This document shows, piece by piece, positions 33,201-39,778 of a stretch of DNA of 53,625 bases. Made by a program: the position numbers and the translations under genes. The notes beneath the pieces were generated by a model. That model worked only from the letters and a program-made list of their open reading frames with translations, did not search any database and was not told the DNA's origin. Origin of the DNA: Streptomyces sp. A012304 (GTDB taxonomy: Bacteria > Actinomycetota > Actinomycetes > Streptomycetales > Streptomycetaceae); contig NZ_BQUN01000039.1 in assembly GCF_026008495.1 (NCBI RefSeq), positions 58,979-112,603 of the forward strand, read 5' to 3'. Positions within the stretch are counted from its first letter, which is position 1. Each line of letters opens with the position of its first letter.

Positions 33201-34213
33201 GCGGCGCCTTCCGCGGACGGGCGGCGGTGATCGCCGGGATCGGCTGTCACCTGCCGCCGGACGTGGTGACCAACGAGGACCTGACCCGCCGTCTGGACAC
33301 CTCCGACGCGTGGATCCGCTCCCGCACCGGGATCGCCGCCCGGCACATGGTCGCCCCCGGCGTCGCCACGTCGGACCTGGCCGTGGAGGCGGGGCAGCGG
33401 GCGCTGGAATCGGCCGGAGACGGCGCGGACGCCGTCGTCCTGGCCACCACCACGCCCGACCGGCCCTGCCCGGCGACCGCCCCGGACGTCGCCGACCGGC
33501 TGGGGCTCGGCAACGTCGCCGCGTTCGACGTGTCGGCGGTGTGCAGCGGCTTCCTGTACGGGCTGGCCACCGCCTCCGGGCTGATCACGTCCGGGACCGC
33601 CGAGCGGGTGCTGCTGATCGCCGCCGACGCGTTCACCACGATCATCGATCCGCAGGACCGCGGCACGGCGGTGATCTTCGCCGACGGTGCCGGAGCGGTC
33701 CTGCTGCGGGCCGGCGACCCGGACGAGCCCGGCGCGGTCGGCCGGGTGGTGCTGGGCAGCGACGGTGGGCTGAACCGGCTCATCCAGGTGCCGGCCGGAG
33801 GGTCGCGGCAGCGTTCCTCCGGAGTGGCCGCGGCGCCCGGTGAGGAGTTCTTCCGCATGTCCGGCCGCGAGGTGTACCGGCACGCCGTGGAGCGGATGAC
33901 CGCCTCCTCGCGGCAGGCCGCCGAGGCGGCCGGCTGGGGCGCCCCGGCGGCGGCCGACCGGTTCGGGGCGCACCAGGCGAACGCCCGGATCCTGGCCACC
34001 GTCGCGCAGGAGCTGGGCATCCCGCCCGAGCGGCGGCTGTCCAATATCGAACGGGTCGGCAACACCGGGGCCGCGTCCCTGGCGGTGCTGCTCGCGCAGG
34101 CGACCGCGGAGGGCACCTTGTCGGCCGGTCACCGGCTGCTGCTGACGGCGTTCGGCGGTGGCCTCGCCTGGGGGGCGACCGCGCTGGTGTGGCCGGACCT
34201 CAAGGCGGGCTGA
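33197..34213 (+). CDS. 3-oxoacyl-ACP synthase III (KASIII/FabH-like)
   Basis: This 338-residue condensing enzyme has an intact triad: Cys116 in SAVCSGFLYG, His in GAHQANARI and Asn in VGNTGAAS. The FabH feature DAWIRSRTGI is at residues 37-46. It should start chains by joining acyl-CoA with malonyl-ACP. It starts in an ATGA overlap. It is followed by a dedicated ACP and KASII, forming a minimal chain-building set without its own ketoreductase, dehydratase, enoyl reductase or malonyltransferase, which primary metabolism would supply. It contrasts with the Ser-type KASIII-like protein at 16804. Confidence 0.93.
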   Translation: MSGAFRGRAAVIAGIGCHLPPDVVTNEDLTRRLDTSDAWIRSRTGIAARHMVAPGVATSDLAVEAGQRALESAGDGADAVVLATTTPDRPCPATAPDVADRLGLGNVAAFDVSAVCSGFLYGLATASGLITSGTAERVLLIAADAFTTIIDPQDRGTAVIFADGAGAVLLRAGDPDEPGAVGRVVLGSDGGLNRLIQVPAGGSRQRSSGVAAAPGEEFFRMSGREVYRHAVERMTASSRQAAEAAGWGAPAAADRFGAHQANARILATVAQELGIPPERRLSNIERVGNTGAASLAVLLAQATAEGTLSAGHRLLLTAFGGGLAWGATALVWPDLKAG

Positions 34214-34280
34214 GCACCGCCGTCCGCGGCGAAGACCGTATCCCCACGACACCCCGACGCACTCACATCTAGGAGACACC

Positions 34281-34511
34281 GTGTTCGAGACCCTGAAGGA
34301 AATGCTGGTCAGCAAGCTCAAGGTGACCCCGGAGAGCGTGGTCCCCGACGCGACGCGGGAGGACATCGAGCTGGACTCGCTCGCCGTGGTGGAGCTGTCC
34401 CTGGTCCTGGAGAAGGAGCTGGGGCTCACGATCAGCGACGACGAACTGCTGTCGGCGGAGACCGTGGGCGAGATGGCGAAGCTGATGGAGCAGCGGAGCG
34501 CGGCGGCGTGA
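34281..34511 (+). CDS. Acyl carrier protein
   Basis: This 76-residue ACP, with a GTG start after AGGAGA, has the phosphopantetheine serine in IELDSLAVVEL and helix III in DDELLSAETVGEMAKLM. It lies between KASIII and KASII and overlaps the latter by GTGA. It is smaller and more FAS-like than the discrete ACP at 15315, so the cluster encodes two separate carrier systems. Confidence 0.93.
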   Translation: MFETLKEMLVSKLKVTPESVVPDATREDIELDSLAVVELSLVLEKELGLTISDDELLSAETVGEMAKLMEQRSAAA

Positions 34512-35731
34512 AAGTCGGCGCCGACATCGCGGTCACCGGTGTGGGACTGGTGACGCCGGCCGGGACGTGCACCGCCGACAACTGGGCGGCGGTGCGCGCG
34601 GGCCGGCCGACGGCGGCCCTCGACCCGGCGCTGGAGGGCAACCCGGTACGGCTGTCCTGCCGGGTGCCGGGTTTCGACGCCGACGCCCTGCTCGGCGCCC
34701 GCCGGGCGCTGCGGCTGGACCGTTTCGTGCAGTTCGCGCTGGTGGCGGCGCAGGAGGCGGTGACGGACGCCGGTCTCGACCCGCGGACCTGGGACGGCGC
34801 CCGGGTCGGTGTGGTCATGGGCTCGGCCGACGGCGGGCCGGGCACCGTGGAGGAGCAGCACCTGGTGCTGATCACCGAGGAGGCCCGCCGGGTCTCCCCG
34901 CTGCTGCTGCCCATGCAGCTGCCCAACATGCTGGCCGGGCAGATCGCCATCGAGTTGGGCGCCACCGGCCCGAACCTGGTGGTGGCGACGGCGTGCGCGT
35001 CGGGCGCGACGGCCGTCGGCACCGCCCGGGACCTGCTGGCCCTCGACCGTTGCGACATCGTGCTGGCCGGTGGCAGCGAGGCGATGATCACGCCGCTGGT
35101 GATGGCCGGGTTCGCGCAGATGGGTGCGCTCTCGCAGCGGGAGGACGACCCGGACAGCGCCTCGCGTCCCTTCGACGCGGGACGGGACGGGTTCGTCGCC
35201 GCCGAGGGCGCCGGGGTGCTGGTGCTGGAGCGGCTCGCCGACGCCCGGGCGCGCGCCGCCCGGGTGCGGGCCCGGGTCGTCGGGTACGGGGCGAGCGCCG
35301 ACGCCCACCACATGACCAGCCCGCATCCCGAGGGGGCGGGCGCCGAGTCCGCGGTGCGCGCGGCCCTGGCCGACGCCGGCGCGGCCCCGTCGGACGTGGG
35401 GCATGTGAACGCGCACGGCACGTCGACGCCGTTGAACGACCTGGCCGAGGGCCGGATGCTGCGCCGGGTGCTGACCGGTGACCCGCTCGTCACCTCGACC
35501 AAGGGGGTGACCGGACATCTGCTCGGCGCGGCGGGCGCGGTGGAGGCCGCGCTGACGGTGCTGACCCTGGAGGAGGGCGTGGTGCCGCCGACGGCCGGGC
35601 TGTCCCGGCTCGATCCGCGGCTGGACATCGAGGTCGCGACCACGGTGACGCCCCGCCGGACGGAACTGGCGCTGAGCAACTCCTTCGGCTTCGGCGGGCA
35701 GAACGCCGTGCTCGCCATCGCGGCGGCCTGA
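34508..35731 (+). CDS. 3-oxoacyl-ACP synthase II (KASII/FabF-like)
   Basis: This 407-residue elongating condensing enzyme has Cys in ATACASGATA (about 164), His in NAHGTSTPLND (about 303) and GVTGHLLGAAG (about 338), all intact, plus the C-terminal SNSFGFGGQNAVL. It has a GTG start in a GTGA overlap with the ACP. No chain-length factor is adjacent, so it is a homodimeric FabF-type enzyme rather than a type II aromatic PKS pair. It probably extends the chain that becomes the alkyl part of the azoxy product. Confidence 0.93.
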   Translation: MKVGADIAVTGVGLVTPAGTCTADNWAAVRAGRPTAALDPALEGNPVRLSCRVPGFDADALLGARRALRLDRFVQFALVAAQEAVTDAGLDPRTWDGARVGVVMGSADGGPGTVEEQHLVLITEEARRVSPLLLPMQLPNMLAGQIAIELGATGPNLVVATACASGATAVGTARDLLALDRCDIVLAGGSEAMITPLVMAGFAQMGALSQREDDPDSASRPFDAGRDGFVAAEGAGVLVLERLADARARAARVRARVVGYGASADAHHMTSPHPEGAGAESAVRAALADAGAAPSDVGHVNAHGTSTPLNDLAEGRMLRRVLTGDPLVTSTKGVTGHLLGAAGAVEAALTVLTLEEGVVPPTAGLSRLDPRLDIEVATTVTPRRTELALSNSFGFGGQNAVLAIAAA

Positions 35732-35739
35732 GCGCGCCC

Positions 35740-35880
35740 GGCCGCGCACCGCAGGCACCTGCCGGACCGCGAACACCTGCCGCACCGCACCCTTTGCGGC
35801 ACCGACATCTGACGCACCGCCACACCTGACGCAACCTCCATCCGCGGTGCCGCAGGCACCTGCGGCACCGCGGGCACCTG
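35740..35880 (+). repeat. Degenerate CACCTG(C/A)-GCACCGC repeat leader with hairpin
   Basis: The 165-bp gap before the SerRS gene holds about six copies of a degenerate 17-18 bp unit (CACCTGCCG-nACCGC, CACCTGACGC-type). At 35844-35856 with 35859-35871 a 13-bp perfect inverted repeat with a 2-nt centre forms a strong hairpin ending 25 nt before the ATG. It could be an attenuator, an operator or simple repeat expansion. Confidence 0.55.
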
Positions 35881-35896
35881 GAAGAAGGGACGATCG

Positions 35897-37177
35897 ATGC
35901 ACGATGCCCGTGAGCTGCTGGCGCTGGGCGAGAAGGCGGTGGCCCGGCTCGCCCGCCGCGGACACACGCTGCGGCTGGAGGAGCTGGAGGCACTGCACCG
36001 GGAGCGGACGGACGCCGCGGCGGAGCTGGACACCGCCCGGGCGGCGCTCAACCGCTCCTCCCGGGGCGGCGGCAAGGACGGCGTCCCGGAGGAACGGCGT
36101 GCCGCGGCACGGGAGTTGCGGGAGCGGGTGCAGCGGGCCGAGGCGCGCTCCCGGGAAGCCCGGGAGCGCCTCACCGAACTGCTGCTGACGATCCCCAACA
36201 TCCCGCTGGACGAGGTCCCGGACGGCCGGACCGAGGAGGAGGCGGTGGAGGTGCGCCGGGGCGGGCCGCCGCCGGCCCCGGCGGACGGCTCCCGCCATCA
36301 CGCGGCGGTCGGCGCGGCCCTGGGCGTCCTGGACGGCGACCGCGCCGCCCGGCTGTCCGGCGCCCGGTTCTCCGTGACGCGGGGTGCCGGCGCCCGGCTG
36401 GAGCGAGCGCTGGTCGACTTCTTCCTGGACCTGCACACCGGGGCACACGGATACACCGAGTACTCCGTGCCGTACCTGGTCACCCGGGAAACGATGACCG
36501 GCACCGGGCAACTGCCCAAGTTCGAGGAGGACTTGTTCACCACCCGGGTGGGCGACCGGGATCTGCTGCTGATCCCCACCGCCGAGGTGCCGCTGACGAA
36601 CCTCTTCGCCGGCGAGGTGATCGACGCGGCCCGGCTGCCGCTCGCCGTGACCGCCCACTCCCCCTGCTTCCGCGCCGAGGCCGGCTCCTACGGCCGGGAC
36701 AACCGGGGCATCCTGCGGCTGCACCAGTTCGAGAAGGTGGAGCTGGTCCGGCTGTGCGCGCCGGACGACGCGCGGCAGCAGCTGGAGCTGATGGTGAGCC
36801 AGGTCGAGGAGTGCCTGCGGGCGCTGGAGCTGACGTACCGGGTGGTGCTGCTGCCGGCCGGGGACCTCGGCTTCTCGGCCCGGATGACCTACGACCTGGA
36901 GGTGTGGCTGCCGGGCGGCGGAGCCTTCCGGGAGATCTCCTCGGTCTCCGACTGCGGCGGCTTCCAGGCGCGGCGGGCCGGCATCCGCCACCGTGGCCCG
37001 GGCTCCCGGAAGGCGCCCGTCGTGACGCTCAACGGCTCCGCGCTGCCGGTCGGCCGGACCATGGCCGCGCTCCTCGAACAGCATGTGCGGCCGGACGGTT
37101 CGGTGGTGCTGCCCAAGGCGCTGGTGCCCTACGCGGGCTTCGACCGCATCCTCCCGGGCGGCGCCACCGCCATCTGA
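35897..37177 (+). CDS. serS: Seryl-tRNA synthetase, cluster-encoded second copy
   Basis: This full-length 426-residue class II SerRS has an N-terminal antiparallel coiled-coil arm (residues 25-100) that in this family grips the long variable arm of tRNA-Ser. Motif 1 is around [10 protein letters not shown], motif 2 is [18 protein letters not shown] (loop to HQFEKVEL) and motif 3 is [17 protein letters not shown]. SerRS does not read the anticodon. AAGAAGGGA precedes the ATG. It closes the azoxy operon, like VlmL in the valanimycin cluster, and should charge serine for the DUF2156 transferase. Its last 49 bp overlap the 3' end of the convergent SARP gene. Confidence 0.95.
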   Translation: MHDARELLALGEKAVARLARRGHTLRLEELEALHRERTDAAAELDTARAALNRSSRGGGKDGVPEERRAAARELRERVQRAEARSREARERLTELLLTIPNIPLDEVPDGRTEEEAVEVRRGGPPPAPADGSRHHAAVGAALGVLDGDRAARLSGARFSVTRGAGARLERALVDFFLDLHTGAHGYTEYSVPYLVTRETMTGTGQLPKFEEDLFTTRVGDRDLLLIPTAEVPLTNLFAGEVIDAARLPLAVTAHSPCFRAEAGSYGRDNRGILRLHQFEKVELVRLCAPDDARQQLELMVSQVEECLRALELTYRVVLLPAGDLGFSARMTYDLEVWLPGGGAFREISSVSDCGGFQARRAGIRHRGPGSRKAPVVTLNGSALPVGRTMAALLEQHVRPDGSVVLPKALVPYAGFDRILPGGATAI

Positions 37178-38073
37178 TCGGGTCCGGCCGCCGTCGCGCG
37201 GATCCCGTGCGCCGACAGGTGTCCGCGCGTGTGGGGCGCCTGGTTGAGGATCTCCCGCAGCCGTTGCCGCAGCTGGACGGAGGGTTCTATACCCAGTTCG
37301 TCCACGAGTCTGCGCCGGGCGCAGTTGTAGGTCTCGAGCGCCTCGGCCTGGCGGCCGGCCCGGTACAGGGCGAGCATGAGGAGTTCGGTGATCCGTTCGC
37401 GCCACGGGTGTGCCACGCTCATCCGCTTGAGCTCGCCGATGGTACGGACCGGGTCGGCGATGTCGATGCCGAGCGACAGCTTGTCCTCCACCGCCGTGAG
37501 GTACTCCTCCTTGAGCTGGAGGGCGACGCTGCGGCACATCGGGCCCTGGACCACGTCCTGGAGCGGGTCGCCCTGCCACAGGGCCAGCGCCTCCTCGAAC
37601 AGGGCGTGGGCCTTCACCGGATCGCTGGTCATGCAGGCCCTGGCCTGCGCGATCGACCGGTGGAAGAGGTCCGTGTCGACCGTGGCCCCGTTCAGCTCCA
37701 GGACGTACCCGGAGGGACGGGTCAGCAGGACGGGGCCGGTGCCCGGCTCCGCGAGGCGCTGGAGCGTGCGGCGTAACCGGTACACGTGCGCCTGGAGCGA
37801 GTTGCCCACCGTGGGCGGTGGCGCCTCCCCCCACAGTTCGTTGTACAGCTGCTCGACGGGGAGCAGACGTCCGCTGTCGACCAGCAGGACCGCCAGCAGA
37901 GTCCGCTGGCGGGCGCCGGCCAGTGTGCTCACCCGGTCGCCGGCCCGTACTTCCAGCGGCCCCAGAAGCCGGAAATTTAGCGGGCCTTTAATCTGTGCCG
38001 GGTTTACTTTTTCTTCGTGGGAACGATGCCCGAAGGCCGCATTCTGTTCGATCGAGTCAACTCTTTGAAGCAC
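37129..38073 (-). CDS. SARP-family pathway activator
   Basis: This 314-residue SARP has an N-terminal OmpR-like winged-helix DNA-binding domain ([10 protein letters not shown] to about 120, with [14 protein letters not shown]) and a bacterial transcriptional activation domain ([41 protein letters not shown]). GTG 38073 is chosen because GGAG lies 8 nt upstream; GTG 38094 has no ribosome site. VlmI of valanimycin is also a SARP. It is the natural candidate to bind the eight 11-bp repeat boxes found here. An AT-rich palindrome lies 43 nt upstream of its start. The gene ends inside the SerRS gene. Confidence 0.93.
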   Translation of the reverse strand: MLQRVDSIEQNAAFGHRSHEEKVNPAQIKGPLNFRLLGPLEVRAGDRVSTLAGARQRTLLAVLLVDSGRLLPVEQLYNELWGEAPPPTVGNSLQAHVYRLRRTLQRLAEPGTGPVLLTRPSGYVLELNGATVDTDLFHRSIAQARACMTSDPVKAHALFEEALALWQGDPLQDVVQGPMCRSVALQLKEEYLTAVEDKLSLGIDIADPVRTIGELKRMSVAHPWRERITELLMLALYRAGRQAEALETYNCARRRLVDELGIEPSVQLRQRLREILNQAPHTRGHLSAHGIRATAAGPDQMAVAPPGRMRSKPA

Positions 38074-38115
38074 CGCTATTCTCCGATCACGCACGAGCAG
38101 CGCACCCCCGTCAAC

Positions 38116-38129
38116 GCATTAATTAATGC
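38116..38129. promoter_or_regulatory. AT-rich palindrome upstream of the SARP gene
   Basis: GCATTAATTAATGC is a perfect 14-bp palindrome, 43 nt upstream of the SARP start codon, in otherwise GC-rich DNA. The position suits an operator overlapping the promoter. Confidence 0.6.
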
Positions 38130-38306
38130 CATGCCGCAACCGGAAGGCAAGGGCGGGAGGGGGTGAGAGTCGATTATTGGCCACGACCTGCGGCGAACCT
38201 TTATTTGCGCCCGCACTGGACCGCACACCGCTACAAAAAGGACACTTGCGCGGTCAGGGGGCTGGCTACCGGCACGTAGCGCGCGATACCGGCTACATCA
38301 CGTTGA

Positions 38307-38320
38307 CCGATTCGAATCGG
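38307..38320. promoter_or_regulatory. Perfect palindrome CCGATTCGAATCGG
   Basis: A 14-bp perfect palindrome in the SARP-LuxR intergenic region. It is a candidate operator; no known consensus is matched with certainty. Confidence 0.45.
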
Positions 38321-38374
38321 AAGGCATGCCCATTTGGGCAGAGCGACGGCCCGGTCGGGCAAGCGTCATCGCGC

Positions 38375-38391
38375 ATTACCTCGGAGGTAAT
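38375..38391. promoter_or_regulatory. Operator ATTACC-N5-GGTAAT (second copy)
   Basis: It has the same 6-5-6 inverted repeat as the site at 18012-18028. It directly abuts a promoter-like TTGACA (38391-38396). Confidence 0.58.
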
Positions 38392-38419
38392 TGACAGGCA
38401 TTACTCATTGAAGCATATC
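38391..38419 (+). promoter_or_regulatory. Promoter-like sequence without an obvious gene
   Basis: TTGACA at 38391-38396, a 17-nt spacer and CATATC at 38414-38419 resemble a vegetative promoter reading rightwards. It overlaps the operator at 38375. No convincing plus-strand gene follows before the LuxR gene, so it may drive a small or antisense RNA. Confidence 0.45.
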
Positions 38420-38955
38420 CCCGCGCGATCGGTCAGCGACGGTCGTCGACTTCTCACGACACCCCGGGCGGCGGGGGACCGGCCGCGCGGAACACCAGGT
38501 GAACGGCGGATGAGCGGTGGAGCGGAGGCAGCGCGACGGGGCCGGCGCGACCGGCTCGGCAACCCGGGTGACCTGCCTCGACGCCCCTTCCGCCGCGCGC
38601 CCGGGATGGCGAAACAGTCCGGTGGGCCCGCTTCGCGCGGCGGTCCCGCAATTCCGCGGCGGGGCGTGCGGACGCCAAAGCCGACGGGTCCCGGATGCGG
38701 GTGCGCCGACCCGCGGCCGGACAATGGTCAGCGCCGAGTCAGCCGTCCGTCAGAACCGGAGTGCATAGTCACCGGAGCCTTTCCGCGGCCGGCTCCGAAG
38801 TCGGACCCGACGCCGGACGGTGGTCATACATTTCATTACCTTGACGCCCGGAGTGAAGAATGCTCGAGTGCGCGCGCCGCGGCTCCTCCCGGACGCCGTC
38901 GTCGCGGTCTCGGGTCACCGCGGCACGGATTCCCGCGGCACCGGGAGCGCGGGGC

Positions 38956-39576
38956 TCAGATCAGACCGGACCGGATCGCGTAGGAGACGACGTGCGTGCG
39001 GTTCCTCAGGTCGAATCGCTTCATGAGACCGTAGAAGACGTTCTTGATGGTGCGCTCGGAATACGGCAGTGTCTTGGATATCTCGACGTTGCTGTACCCG
39101 TCGGCGGCCATCCGCAGAACGTCGATTTCCCGCACGGAGAGACCGGAGGCGGAAAGGCCCCGGGGGGTGAGGATTTCCCGCTGGACACGGTTCATATGGT
39201 CCAGCAGCCCGCCCTGCAGTGCGGGGGGAAAGCATGCCTGGCCGTCATGGATGACCCGGATGGTTTGGAGCAGCCTCTCCCGGGTGAACTCCGCGCGCGG
39301 CAATACGGCCCGGACTTCGAGTTCGACGAGCCGCGCCCAATCGGCGGTGGCGGCGTGGGCGGAGATGAGGAGGAACCCGCAGGCCGGTTTCTCCAGCGCC
39401 CTCAGCAGTTCCGTGGTGGCGGCGCCCGCGGACGGCTCGGACACCACGGTGACGTCGGCCTCGCCGCCCGAGGCGGGCGCCACCAGCGTGGTGCCGGGCG
39501 CGTCCGCCAACACGCCGACGAGCCCGAGGAATGTGATGGCGTCTTCGGCGTGCACCGCCACTCGAACATCGCGCAC
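38956..39576 (-). CDS. LuxR-family response-regulator-like protein
   Basis: This 206-residue protein has a C-terminal LuxR helix-turn-helix (about 143-200: LSVREIDVLRMAADGYSNVEISKTL, SERTIKNVFYGLMKRF). The N-terminal receiver-like domain lacks the usual acidic pocket and phosphorylated Asp (VAVHAEDAITFLGL, then ADVTVVSEP), so it is an orphan or pseudo-receiver regulator. The GTG start follows GGGAGA. It is the middle of three minus-strand regulators (LAL, LuxR, SARP) and may control the SARP gene. Confidence 0.87.
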   Translation of the reverse strand: MRDVRVAVHAEDAITFLGLVGVLADAPGTTLVAPASGGEADVTVVSEPSAGAATTELLRALEKPACGFLLISAHAATADWARLVELEVRAVLPRAEFTRERLLQTIRVIHDGQACFPPALQGGLLDHMNRVQREILTPRGLSASGLSVREIDVLRMAADGYSNVEISKTLPYSERTIKNVFYGLMKRFDLRNRTHVVSYAIRSGLI

Positions 39577-39778
39577 AAAGGTCTCCCACTGCCGGAACGA
39601 CCGCCCGCTTGATGCCTGACGAATGCAGCCGATGATGGCACAGGAGCCACTGCGGTCACACGGTTCGCACAGTCGGTCGGCCGAGGATAGGGAAAAGTCA
39701 CGCCGCGCTCGGGCGCGGTTGTTCCGGGAAGCCGAAAGGCACCCGCTTTCCTTGTCGTGACTGAATGTCGGTCAGGAA

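Larger units (their letters stand above)
38130..38955. other. Long regulatory intergenic region, no convincing gene
   Basis: About 825 bp between the SARP start and the LuxR gene stop. Open frames exist on both strands (for example 38126-38983 plus) but show no ribosome site, family or cluster-like codon bias. Base composition is locally more AT-rich from 38130 to 38450, with palindromes at 38307 and 38375 and a sigma70-like promoter at 38391. I see nothing else identifiable. Confidence 0.6.

Noticed and set aside
33197..35731. Type II aromatic PKS (KS-CLF-ACP)
   Set aside because: There is no chain-length factor; the set is KASIII-ACP-KASII with FabH/FabF motifs, which suits fatty-acyl synthesis.
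33098..37834. 1578-codon minus-strand ORF under the KAS/SerRS genes
   Set aside because: Antisense shadow; the plus-strand genes carry intact catalytic motifs.
38126..38983. 285-codon plus-strand ORF in the SARP-LuxR gap
   Set aside because: No ribosome site, arginine/proline-rich composition typical of out-of-frame high-GC DNA, and it runs into the antisense of the LuxR gene.
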